Assembly: GCA_963853835.1 (NCBI GenBank)
Contig: OY970822.1
Location: 21,609,058 to 21,673,057, forward strand
Reading direction: 5' to 3'
DNA: 64,000 nucleotides
From: Calendula officinalis
Taxonomy: Eukaryota > Streptophyta > Magnoliopsida > Asterales > Asteraceae
Positions 23,181 through 40,018 of the stretch are shown here, piece after piece. Position 1 is the first letter of the stretch; each line of letters starts with the position of its first letter. The translations under genes and the position numbers were made by a program. Under the pieces are notes generated by a model. The model was not told the origin of the DNA. It did no database searches and was given only the letters and a program-made list of their open reading frames with translations.

Positions 23181-23713
23181 TAATTTTATATAAACACGGT
23201 ATCGATACATGTTATCTAATTCACAGATGATCAATCAAGTTGCTCTAACAAACATATCATTAGTTAATGAGGTATTATTTAAAACTCTTGTCTAAGAGTG
23301 AATTCAATAATGTAAATATTATATAAATACATTCATAGGGATGGTGGCCTAGTGGTTGAATTTGGTCTCTCTCTATATCTGAATCGTTCAAGGAGGTCCA
23401 TTATTTTTACGAATTCCCGATGAACAAATTTCAACCATTGATCAACAAGGTCTGATGGTCAATATTAATCACATATTTTATACATGAAGGGTATTTTAGT
23501 CATTTGACACTTAAATTTTCTTTTTTAATCTTTTTTTAATTTTTTAGTTAAAAGTTGATATTTATTTGATAATTACGTGTAATACTTAATCACATTTAAT
23601 TTTAGTGTAAAATTACATGTGATTGTATAGTTAATCACATTTGATATTTTAATTCAATCATCACATGCGATTCACTATACAATCACATTATGTGTTATTA
23701 ATGAATAATAATA

Positions 23714-24548
23714 CTTCATCCGATTCAAAATAAATGACACATTTCCCTTTTTAGGGCGATTCAAAATAAGTGACACACTTTGAAAAATTACCTTATTTGG
23801 CAAAAAATAATAGGACCTACACCCACTAACTATATACTTTAACAAAGTGAAATGACTCATTTACCATTATTGTTTACTTTTAAACATCATCAACCTTAGA
23901 GCATCTCCAATGAGAGCTTTTACAAAAGCTTATTAATATTACAATAAGTTTTTCAATGACTTTTACCATTGGAATAACAAACTTTTTTAAAAGTTTATTG
24001 GAAAGACTTTTTTTCTACTAAGTTTTTAACTAACTTTCAATGTTTGTATGTTTTAGTCCCCTATGTTTAATAACTTTTCATTTTAAACCTTACATATATT
24101 ATATATAAATTATTTATTATGTTTTTATTAGTTAATAAATAAATTATATAATGTTTAATGTCAATTATCATAATATTTTTGAATTAGACATTTAAAAAAT
24201 ATTATATTTAGTAAGATGTTAAAAAATTATCAAATTATATATAGGAAGTATTTATAAAACATTTGAGATAGATAAAGGTAAATTAGAAATATTGTAAAGA
24301 AAAAGCTTTTGTAAGGTTAACCATTGGAGATGTTATTTATGTATAGCTTTTTGGTTAGTGAATGTTGATGTAACAAAAATAATAAGTTATTGTGAGCTTA
24401 ACCATTGGGGATGCTCTTACTTTATTCAAAAATTGTGGGACCAAATCCACGCTAACCATCCAATTAATCTAATTTAATCATGATTATAATCTTTTGCCTC
24501 AAAAAGCGTGAAACCTAAAGTATGTCACTTATTTTGAATCGGAGGAAG
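23714..24548. mobile_element. Stowaway MITE carrying another MITE
   Basis: The ends are CTTCATCCGATTCAAAATAA and TTATTTTGAATCGGAGGAAG, with TA on both sides (23712-23713 and 24549-24550). Without the nested insertion at 23899-24416 the element would be about 314 bp, close to the 312 bp of the copies at 19914 and 39335. Confidence 0.9.
23899..24416. mobile_element. PIF/Harbinger-like MITE (518 bp), innermost of three
   Basis: The terminal inverted repeats are GAGCATCTCCAATG and CATTGGGGATGCTC. A TTA duplication flanks it (23896-23898 and 24417-24419). An internal CCATTGGAGATG near 24333 is an extra terminal-like sequence. It lies inside the Stowaway at 23714. Confidence 0.85.
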
Positions 24549-24765
24549 TATTTTTTTTAAATAATAAAATAATAAATAATTCTAAAATAAATAATTCTAA
24601 AATAAAAAATAAATAAATAAATAAATTTATACTTTTTTTAATATGACCAAAATACCCCTCAATGTATAAAATATGTGAATAATTCTTACCATTAGATCTT
24701 ATTGATCAGTGGTTGAAATTTATTGTTCGAAATTTTGTAAAAGTAATTGACCTCTTTGAATACAA

Positions 24766-24767
<2 letters not shown>

Positions 24768-24843
<76 letters not shown>
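24768..24843. repeat. (TA)n microsatellite
   Basis: About 38 uninterrupted TA units lie between fold-back copy C and the solo LTR. The YIYIYI frames across it are artefacts. Confidence 0.97.
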
Positions 24844-28573
<3,730 letters not shown>

Positions 28574-28595
28574 ATATATATATATATATATATAT
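28574..28595. repeat. Short (TA)n tract between elements 1 and 2
   Basis: About 11 TA units separate the two related elements. Confidence 0.9.
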
Positions 28596-30491
<1,896 letters not shown>

Positions 30492-32344
30492 TGTGAATCC
30501 ATAGAAAACCACTAATAAATAAAGAATATAGAGAATAGATTATGGCCCTTAGATCATGAATTGAAAGGCCCAGATTATAAGATTTTAAAAGCACGCGCAT
30601 TAGTAAATTATGGGGGAATCCGGATGAAAAATAAGCATGGAGGGGTAAAATTGTAAAAGGACCGCTCTCTCACTTAAACAAGAAAACACGTGATTCACTC
30701 GCTCGTTCTCTCGTTCTCTGTATGCTCCTCTTCCCCTAGGGTTTTTCTCGTTCTCAATCAACCGATCGACGCCATTCTTAATCGAAGTTTAGAACGGAAA
30801 TCTGAAATCTAGACGCCATTCTCAATCAACCGTTTCCAATCAACCGTTTCCAATCGACGCGATTCTCGACTAGGGTTTATCAGGTAAATCTGAAATTAAG
30901 TTTCTATTATAAACAATTCTCGGCTAGGGTTTCTCAACTTTGCATTTGTGTGATTTGACCCGATTCTTTGTCTCTCGGCCAGGGTTTTAGAACGGAAAAG
31001 GTTTTTCAGCTTTTAATTTGTGTGATTTGACCGTTCTATGTCTCTTGGTCACATAAGATTGCATACTTGAACTTGTTTATGCATTTTCATTTCTGTGACT
31101 TGATTACAACCCGTGTTTGATTAATACATACGTATAATGTGTTACAAAGCTGTGATTAGTGTTACATAGCTGTAATTTTCGAATGTATGCTCGTGTTGGG
31201 TATTTTGTGTATGCATTTGCATTTTCATATGAGAATCCATCAGTTGTAGCAGCCCTATTGAATAAGAAAATGCATATTGTTTGTTTGGTCCAGGGTATTG
31301 CAAACTGCTAAAATGCATTTGCATTTTCGTATGTGTATCTATTAAAAGTTTATTGACACAAAATGCTAATATGCTTCCTAAATTGCAGGTAAAAATAAGG
31401 TTGTGAATGAGACATACATTCAATACTTTCATCAACAGATACAAGATGAGAAGATCACAAACACGAGATAGTACACGATGGAAATCGATGCAATCTAGGG
31501 TTAACAAAGGTAAAAGAAAGAAGAATAATAACATAGATGATGATGATGATGTTTTTTGGTAGAAACGGAAAGAAGAGAGAATATAGAAGAAGTTTTTGAA
31601 GGTAATCACTCATTTGCAGTTTTGTTTATGCATTTGCATTTCTGTGTATGCATTTTTAGGTTAAATTCTTTAAATATGAGGTGATTATGTATGTGTGTAT
31701 ATTGCATTATGGGTAAAAGAATTATGTAACATATGTAACATGTGGATTACAAAAATAGAAGAAAGTGAAGAAAGAGAAGAAACAGAAGGTGATAGTGAAG
31801 AAACAGAAGGTGATAGTGATGGTTGCGTGTCACCGTGTTATGCAGATCTACCTAAAATAAGAAAAAGAATGCTGGTACACAACGAAGTAGTAAAGGAGAA
31901 GAAAATAGTAAAGGAAAAGGATAACAAAAAAGGACAAGGAAGAAAATAATCAAAAGAAAGCAACAACGGAGAAGCAAACGGAAGGTGTGTATTCAATCCC
32001 TTATTGCAAAAAACATTTAAATTTTCAGAAAAAGGTATGTGTGTATGCATTATCATTTTCTGTGTGCTAAAAGTAAGAATAATGCAAATGCAACTATGAA
32101 AATGCAAATGCACCGGACTGTATTTGAAAACAGAACCGTTTTGTAAAATTTCAGGAAATAACTACATAAAATAGAAATGCAAATGCAACTGACATTATGT
32201 AATACATGAAAAACAGTGTAGAAAAGGCATGATAAAATGAAAATGCAAATGCAACCTTCAAATAATAATTGTTTTAAAATTGAAAGTGTTTATGTATGTG
32301 TTCAATTCATTCCCTTAATGCAAAAAGCATTATGTAACATATGT

Positions 32345-32719
32345 AATATTGCAGGAAGATGGTTGAAAACAAGACAATCACCTTACCAACTTGTTATGTT
32401 AGTAAAAGAATTATCTGATGAAAAAAGTAACAAGATAAAGGAAATTGGGTTTGGTGGAATCCTACAATGCCAAATTGATACAATCCCAGGAATGCTGAGC
32501 TATTGGGCAGTAGACCATTTCAACCCTAACGAAATGGAAATGATAATTGGAGAAAAAAGAGTGAAAATAGACAGAGAGAAAGTGCATGAAACACTTGGAT
32601 TCTCGTTCGGAGAGAAAAAAGTGAAATCAGTAAACAGGGCTGGACATAACGACACACCTAAAGTGAAAGATTGGAGAAAGCAATATGCTTCAACATTGAG
32701 AGGTGTACATAATATTTAA
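32345..32719 (+). pseudogene. Fragment of a DUF1985 / Ulp1-associated transposon protein
   Basis: After a probable 3' splice site (TTGCAG at 32350-32355) an open stretch of about 120 codons contains SPYQLVMLVKELSDEK, IGFGGILQCQID, PGMLSYWAVDHFNP and KVHETLGFSFGEK. I recognise this as the N-terminal domain that precedes Ulp1-type Cys protease domains in plant Mutator-like elements, where it is often annotated DUF1985. The frame stops at 32717-32719 and no His-Asp-Cys protease domain follows, so it is truncated. Lys/Glu-rich frames upstream (31695-31949) and at 32890-33330 may be further exons of the same decayed gene. Family recognition is from memory of the motif pattern. Confidence 0.55.
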
Positions 32720-34654
32720 GAATTATGAACTTAAGAAGGTCTATGTGTATGCATTTGCATTTCTGGGAGTTTAAGAGTTTGTGTAAAAAAGAAAAATAAA
32801 TGTTTTTTAAATTTGAGGTGATTATGTATGTGTGTGTATATGCTTTTCATTATTGAAAAAAATAAATATGTAACATATGTAACATGTGAAATTATGCATT
32901 ACAGGAGTAGAGGAAAGTCAAGATATGTCAGATGATGTTTGGGTGGCACTTGTTATGTAGAGCTACCGAAAAGAAGGAAGAAGAAGGTAGTAGAAAAGGA
33001 AACGGTAAAGGAGTATGAACCAGAAGGTAAAAGTCTATGTATCATTTGCATTTTCTGTTTGTATGAAATATGAAGTAGACAAATAGATGAATTTAAAAAC
33101 AAATGATGAGAATTCAATTATGGTTGTCAATTTTTAGCATTTATCTACTGAAAAGTTCAAATTGATAAACTTAATAACAAATTGAAGATATGGGTATTTA
33201 TATGAAGGAATCAAAACATAAAAGCTTTGATTTATTAAAGAATGAGGTTATTGAATATGTTGAAGAGTATCAAAAACTAACAAAGGAAGAAAAGGTTAAA
33301 CTCATAGAAGAAGCTGAAGTGAACGTATGAACCGGAAAAGGATGGATGTCGGTCTAACTATACAATAGGTTTTTATGTATAACTTTACAATAGGTGGTTG
33401 GTTGTTTTTTTTATCATATGGATTGTTGGATTTAGGTGCTTGGTTGTTTTTTTGGCAGCTAAATGTATTTTCGAGGTTGATTGTTTTTGCAAGTTATTGG
33501 TGGTTGGTGGTTTTTTATTGATATGGATTGATGGATAGTCATAAAAGTAATTTAGATTGTTATTTATTTCGCTTTTTGTTTGTTTTGATTATAAAGTTCA
33601 ATTCAGCAAATGCCGGTATATAAATTTCATCAAGTATTGATGATACATGAAAAAGTAAACAGAAATAAAATTTCGAAAAACTTATACGTAATGAAAATGT
33701 AGATACATGTGCGGGTATGTAAATGCAAATGCAAATGTCAATATTTAAAATAATATGTGAAACATAACCAATATTTAAAAGTTCAAGAACAAAATAAAAT
33801 GAGTAACTGAGTATTTGAAAAATAATCAGTATGTATAATTTTGAGGAATAAGTACACAAAATGAAAATGCAACTGCAAGTTTGAAAATGCAAATGCAAAT
33901 ATCAGAATTTGAAATGGAATTTGTATTTAAAAGTCCAGAGACTACGTAAAGCGAAAAAGCAAATGCAATTATAAAAATGCAAATGTAATTGACAATATTT
34001 GAAACACAATGAGTATTTAAAATTTCAGGAAATCACTACAAAAAATGAAATGCAACTGCAAATATGAAAATGCAATTGAAAGTATGAAAATGCAAATGCA
34101 ATTACAAGTATTTAAAACAAAATCGATATTTAAAAGTTCAGGGACTACATAAAATGAAAATGGAAATGCAATTGACAAAATTTTTAAAACAGAACAACTG
34201 TAAAATTTCAGTGAAGAACTAAATAAAATGAAAATGAAACTGTAAATATGAAAATGCAAATGCAACTGACATTATTTGAAGCAAAACCGTTATTTAAAAT
34301 TTTAGAGAATAACTAGATATATTGAAAAGACAAATCCCAAAGTACGTTTAATTGCATTTGGCAAGAATATAAAACAGAACCAATTAAAAACAACATGCCA
34401 CTCAAGAAAATCATGCGTCATCTGCTTGTTACGTTTTTTCTGCGCATCTCCTACTTTTTTTCTTTTTGGACAAGTGCAAATATTAATGCGTCTCGAAAGC
34501 CTCATGTTCCAACTTGTTTGTCCATACAATTCTACATAATTTCGGCTTAAAACCAACATTACATAAAACAAGAGAAACCTATACAAAAAAAAAAATTAAA
34601 ACGACAAAAAGTAAATGAAAATCATAAAATGCATTAAAAGCAATAATTAAGGAT

Positions 34655-34950
34655 ACCTTGGTAGTAACTTTCTTCATTATATGTCACATACATAGTTTGT
34701 CGATGTCTCGTCATGGTAAAGCAAGAGTCAATTGCGAATTTTATTGCCGGATCTTGATCTGTTAATACCAACTTAGGCCGAGAAGGACAACTTTAATAAA
34801 GGCATTGCATCACCACTTGTAGGATGCAACATTCATATTGTTCAGCATAGCAGCACCAAATACAACGTATTTTGTATCGTTGTCTATATGAGTAAATGGT
34901 ATAAAAACCATATCATATCGATAGAAATTCCAAGCATCAACCAAAGAATC
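34655..34950 (-). pseudogene. MULE/FAR1-type transposase fragment
   Basis: On the minus strand one frame reads YRYDMVFIPFTHIDNDTKY then VVFGAAMLNNMNVASYKW. After a frame break it continues PKLVLTDQDPAIKFAIDSCF. This is the order and wording of the MULE transposase core in FAR1-like proteins, where the Asp of TDQDPA is a catalytic-core position. A stop follows SYKW and the next block is in another frame. The expected zinc-finger and the rest of the DDE domain are missing or unrecognisable, so it is a dead copy. It supports calling 30489-36614 a Mutator-like element. Confidence 0.7.
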
Positions 34951-36097
34951 AATTGCTTACCATTAATTGGCTTTTAGAATTAGGAACTCAACACTTATCA
35001 CCCAGAGAAGATATTTTTTTCAAAACCAATTCAAAGAGAAGTTGGAACATCATCAGAATCTATAAAAAAATGTATAAAATTAAAAAAAACAGGATGAAAC
35101 GTCTGAAAATAACTACATAAATGAAAATGCAAGTGCAAGTATGAAAATGTAAATCCAAATGCAAGTATTTCAAACATTTTGTTAAATTTTCAGAGAATAA
35201 CTAGGCATAATGGTGACGAAAATGCAGACGCAAGTTCGAAATTGCAAATGCAAAAACCAGTATTCAAGACAGTTGGTTAAAAGTTCAGAAAATAACTACA
35301 TAAAATGAAAATGCAACTGCAACTGCAACTGCAACTGCAAGTATGAAAATGCAAATGTTAGTATTTGATCTGTTCAAAAAAATGTTAGTATTTAAAACAT
35401 GTGTTTAAAAATTATGGAATAACTATGTATAATGAAAATGCAAATCCAACTGCAAATATCAAAATGAAAACGAAGAATTATGTATCCTAATTTTGCTAAA
35501 TTCTTGAACTTAAATGATTCAACATAGCAACTAAGAAAACATGAAAGCAACAAAACTAAGAAATTCATAAGAACAATGATTCATCATCTTCACAGATTCA
35601 AAAACTATTAAAACATATACTAATAATCCTTACAAATATTTATAGAAAAAATTATGAAAATGCAATTAAACATTGATTCAACATCTTCCCCAATATCAAA
35701 ATCATCAAAACAAATACAACTAAATGAAAATGCAATTGAGCATTGATTTCAACATCTTCCCCAATTTCAACAAATCATCATCATTATGCAGTTCTAGATC
35801 CAATTGGATATCAGATTTCGTAGCCATTGAAGTAGAATTTAGAGATATATTAGCTAATGAATCGCATGAAAAAAATATAAAGAATAGAAATCATCAGGAA
35901 TTAGATGAATTAGATCTGACCTACCTGGAGTTTAATCTGATTTCCTCATTCATAGCTGATTTAGGGTTCATATAGGAGTTGATTTTGGGTTTGTAGATGA
36001 TTTATGTTTCTCAGCTGATTAATGATTCAAATTGTGTATGTATTTGAAATTGAAGTAGCTGATTTAGGGTTCAAATCGGTATTTGGAGCTACCATTG

Positions 36098-36188
36098 ATG
36101 ATGTGCATGAAGAAATTGGAGCTGTCATTGATGGTTAGGGTATTTAAATAACCATCAATGGCAGCTCCAATTTCTTCATGCACATCAT
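36098..36188. repeat. Near-perfect hairpin with 40-bp arms
   Basis: The arms (36098-36137 and 36149-36188) are inverted copies with a single mismatch and an 11-bp loop. The arm starts ATGATGTGCATGAAGAAATT and contains GGAGCTGTCATTGATGG. In RNA the mismatch would be a G-U pair. Further direct copies of ATTGGAGCTGTCAATAATGG occur at 36236 and 36278. Confidence 0.9.
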
Positions 36189-36612
36189 ATAAGTATTAAA
36201 CAAACGAATATATAAGTATGGTTTGGGTATTTGAAATTGGAGCTGTCAATAATGGAATATAAGTATGGGCATTTGAAATTGGAGCTGTCAATAATGGTTT
36301 GGGTATTTGTACATTAAGAATTAAACAAACGAATGTGTATTTGGTGGTTATGATATATGCAGAATGTTGAAATCTCATAGGGTTCTATTCAGGAGAAGCC
36401 ATTGATGGAGATGTGGAGAACATGTGAAGAAGATGAGGCAAGGGAATTGAAAAAACACACAAAGAATGAGAAAATTGAAAGGGACGGTATGTGTTGTTGT
36501 AGGAGGGGGTAAAATGACAATAATGCCCTTAAGCCCCCTTGAATATTCTAATTAAATCAAGGCTCTTTATTACTTCTTTAACTTCTCTAAATAAGTCAAC
36601 TTCTTTCTTGAT

Positions 36613-36614
<2 letters not shown>

Positions 36615-36684
<70 letters not shown>
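36615..36684. repeat. (TA)n microsatellite
   Basis: About 34 TA units form the right border of the Mutator-like element. Confidence 0.97.
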
Positions 36685-36690
<6 letters not shown>

Positions 36691-37348
36691 TATTTTCCTA
36701 CTTTTAACCTCGTGGTAAAAATATTATTTACCTAAACAAATAAATATCATATAAAACTGATAAATAATTATTTATATCTTGCCAATAATTAATAAACTAA
36801 TAGGCGATATTTGAAAGTGTTACAATTTTGCTTTTTTCACTTTTAAAAGAATTACTCAAATAATTTTTCATGACATAGTGTTTCTTTCAGAATATAAAAC
36901 TACAACACTTATTTTATTCTAATCAAGGGTTTATTTATCCAAATAAAGATTTAAAATTTAAAATAAACGCTGTGGAAAACTTGTAACCAAATCATGTTCT
37001 GATTGTTAAATTAACCCTTTTAAAAAAATTATTTAAAAAAAAATAAATTTAGAATAGATAAGACTTAAAAGGGTCGGATGTGGTGGCTTAAGCCAAACTG
37101 TTACCTCTGCGCCATATACATATTTCACATTTCACATTCAAAATCCCAAATATTTCCTCTATCATGACTAACATACCCTAACTCGCAAAAATACCTTAAA
37201 AATACCTCGAAAACACCCCTCCCTTACACAACTCTCGCCAGCGCGCTGGCTTGGGCCATCACTCACGCCACTTATGATATGGTCGCGCACCACTTTATGC
37301 ATATGTGGTATCCAGCGAACACTTCCTCGATTACCAAACCTATCACTC
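36685..37348. other. Intergenic DNA without recognised features
   Basis: AT-rich to 37070, then somewhat GC-richer (37080-37340) without a reading frame or repeat ends that I can recognise. Confidence 0.4.
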
Positions 37349-37351
37349 TAA

Positions 37352-37833
37352 GGGGGTGTTTGGGAGGGCTTTTCTAAGGAGCTTATTAGCTTTTTAGCTT
37401 ATTCAAACTAATTAAGCACTTTCAAGTGTTTGTTTGGGCTTATAAGCTTGTGCTTATAAGCTTATTTAAGTCGTTTTAAACAATCCCTTTTGAAAGGGAT
37501 TTTCAGCTTATTTAAGCCTTTTTACCACTCTGCCCTCCTATCGCTCTATCTGTTCTATCCCTTTTAACCCTAGCTCTCTGTTCGTCTCCTACCTCTCACC
37601 TGTTCTATCCCTTTTAATGATTTTGTAATGATTCCAATTGAGACATATCTTTATATCCCTTATTTAGTTGAGGTTATTGGCTTATTAAAGATGCCCTTAT
37701 AATAATTTTACAATAAGTTTAAATAAGCCATTCCAAACACTTGATATTAAAAAAGCTTATTAACTTAAATAAAATATAAACTTATAAGCTAATAAGCATA
37801 AGCCCACTTAAATAAGTTTTCCCAAACACCCCC
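37352..37833. mobile_element. PIF/Harbinger (Tourist-like) MITE (482 bp)
   Basis: The ends are GGGGGTGTTTGGGA and TCCCAAACACCCCC, with a TAA duplication on both sides (37349-37351 and 37834-37836). Subterminal sequence is rich in AGCTTATTAAGCTTATAAGCT-like words, in both orientations. Confidence 0.85.
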
Positions 37834-37836
37834 TAA

Positions 37837-39332
37837 GTATATTCTATGTTGCTTTAATCTGAATATTTATGAATATAGAATATGCTTCACTTTGAATATT
37901 ATGAATAAAAAAGACGGCGAAAACAAGGAAGATTCGGGTATTTTAATAGCATCTTCCCATAGAATGATTATTGAAGTAATGAACACATCCAGCCTCATCA
38001 ATCCTCACGTGCCACGTCACCCAACAACAAATCTATGTTCACACTTCTCGGCCTCCGTATTTTATTTAACGATAAATTATAATCTATTTTTAATTATCAC
38101 TTTATTCTACAACAAGATTTTAACCTTTAAGTATAAAGGAAAAATACCATATCATTAGACCAAAACCCTTTAATAATATTATATTATTTTTAGTTTAAAA
38201 GAAGTTATATTACTTCTATTAATTTTTCTTACTTATTTCTTCTACTTAAAATAAATAAAAAATTCTATAATTATATTTTCTAATCTCATTATTTGATTTA
38301 AACACTCAATTGAATACAAATATAAATAGAGAGATGTAGTATAAGTAATATAATCTTTCTTGAAAAAAAATATTTCTATTGTAGTTTCTTGCAATTTTAT
38401 GTGTGGTCGACTCTATATATTATAGATTGTAGATCATTCTTATATATAAATACTTAAAATTTATCAACAAACATATTTATTATGAAAACATTTGTGGTGG
38501 ATTCACTGTATATAATGCATTTGAGACTTTTCCAAATTACTAAAACTTAAATTTCAACCAAAATATTTGTTAATTTGGAAAACATTCGCATTTAGGAAAA
38601 ATTAACAGCCTTAATACTCGAACATGAGACCTTCATATTATTAGCAAGAAGTTATAATACTTTAGCGCAATGAATAATGTACCATATTACTTTTATTAAT
38701 CTTTGAACTCGTATAATTAATCCTACTGACCATCACCACCACCACGATCATTAACGCCACCACCCACCATCACTACGCTACCACACACCATCACTATGCA
38801 CAACCCACCCACCATCCACCACTCCACCACAATCACTATCACCACCACAAGATATAGTTATCGGATATATATTTTGTTGCATTGTACATATACCCCGCTA
38901 TTTTTTGTACTAAATGAAGATACAATAAGCTGAACGTTTCACCCAAACAATTATTTGTATAAAAATCTAAATTGAACCCTTATACTTTTTTTTGGAATCA
39001 CCATTGCGAACATGTGTATTAAATTGTGTTTTACTACAAAAATAAACCTAAAAACAGATGTACTAGAAGGATGTTATTCGCAATAAATATTGGATAAATA
39101 TATAGTAGTATTATTTTTAAATGGGAATTTATTTATATAACATAATTTTTAGGATAAATATATGGTAGTATTATTTTTAAATGGGAATTTATTTATATAT
39201 CATAATTATTAGCTCATATACTATAGTGTATAAATTTTACAATAAACTATACAACCATATTAAACAATAGTTGTTGTAAATACAATAATATTTATAGTGT
39301 AAAGATCACTTTTTTTATATAATATAAAATAA
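37837..39332. other. AT-rich intergenic DNA with a CCA-rich block and a 60-bp duplication
   Basis: 38724-38852 is rich in CACCAC/CCATCAC triplets. 39092-39151 and 39152-39211 are two tandem copies of a 60-bp unit starting GGATAAATATATRGTAGTAT. The 88-aa frame at 37892 has no recognisable domain. Confidence 0.5.
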
Positions 39333-39334
39333 TA

Positions 39335-39646
39335 CTTCCTCTGATTCAAAATAAGTGTTACACTTTGGGTTTCACGGTTTTTGAGGTAAAAGATTATAAT
39401 GATGATTAAATTAAATTAATTGAATGGTTAATGGATACTGAGTCCCACACCTTTTGAATAAAGTGGGGTTAGTGATGTTTAAAAGTAAAAAGTAAGGGTA
39501 AATGAGTCATTTCACTTTATTAAAGTAGATAACTAGTAGGTGTGAGTCCTATTATTTTTTACCAAATAAAATAATTTTTCAAAATACAGAACTTATTTTG
39601 AATAACCATTTATGAAAAATTTATCACTCATTTTGAATCGGAGGAA
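39335..39646. mobile_element. Stowaway MITE in the 5' flank of the GCS gene
   Basis: The ends are CTTCCTCTGATTCAAAATAA and ATTTTGAATCGGAGGAA, with TA on both sides (39333-39334 and 39647-39648). It lies about 120 bp upstream of the probable TATA box of the glucosylceramide synthase gene, so it could affect that promoter. Confidence 0.9.
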
Positions 39647-39763
39647 TACCTAATATATGTTTTTATAAAATGTTCAAAATTTATTATTGGGACCACAATT
39701 TATTTGATAGTATGAGTCATGTCACAGACCCTTTTCTCCTAATTCCACCCTGTCCCTTTGAAA

Positions 39764-39770
39764 TATAAAT
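39764..39770 (+). promoter_or_regulatory. Probable TATA box of the GCS gene
   Basis: TATAAAT lies about 250 bp upstream of the start codon and about 30 bp before a CT-rich run (39797-39840: repeats of TTC, then CTCTCCTC). That spacing suits a plant core promoter with a pyrimidine patch near the transcription start. The start site itself is inferred. Confidence 0.5.
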
Positions 39771-39845
39771 TACGCGGTCTCCACATTTTACCCTTTCTTC
39801 TTCTTCTTCTTCTCTCTCCTCATCACTGTCCTTTCTTCTTCGATC

Positions 39846-39860
39846 ATGGCCGCGATATGA
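39846..39860 (+). CDS. Five-codon upstream ORF in the GCS leader
   Basis: ATGGCCGCGATATGA encodes Met-Ala-Ala-Ile and stops, 158 bp before the main start. Its context (ATCATGG) has G at +4, which favours recognition in plants. It could reduce initiation at the GCS start if it is within the mature leader. Confidence 0.4.
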   Translation: MAAI

Positions 39861-40018
39861 GAGAGAAAGTGACATAAATACCTCTAATTATCGATCTTTT
39901 CACCTTTGATTCTAGATTTCTAGCCCTAATTTCACCTCATACTGAAACGAAATCACGTAATTTCACCTCCTTCATTCATTCTACTTCAACGTTGCAGAAT
40001 TTAATTAAATTAGTTGTG

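Larger units (their letters stand above)
23386..24767. mobile_element. Fold-back family copy C, interrupted by nested MITEs
   Basis: The left arm (GTTCAAGGAGGTCCATTATT at 23386) and the right arm (inverse near 24640-24760, ending GACCTCTTTGAATAC) are inverted copies over about 115 bp, sharing CACATATTTTATACAT. The interior carries ACATGTGATT and TCACATGCGATT repeats. It is split by the Stowaway element at 23714-24548. The right end abuts the (TA)n at 24768. Confidence 0.75.

Noticed and set aside
23337..23385. Possible SINE head (GGTGGCCTAGTGGTTGAATTTGG)
   Set aside because: Only an A-box-like start is present before the fold-back element begins; too short to support.
31142..31609. 155-aa minus-strand frame in the Mutator-like element
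   Set aside because: Ser/Leu/Phe-rich, overlaps the splice-like plus-strand leader, and lacks recognisable motifs.
33700..35460. CRISPR-like spacing of ATGCAAATGCA words
   Set aside because: Spacing is irregular, repeats are short and degenerate, and this is a plant genome; they are element-internal repeats.
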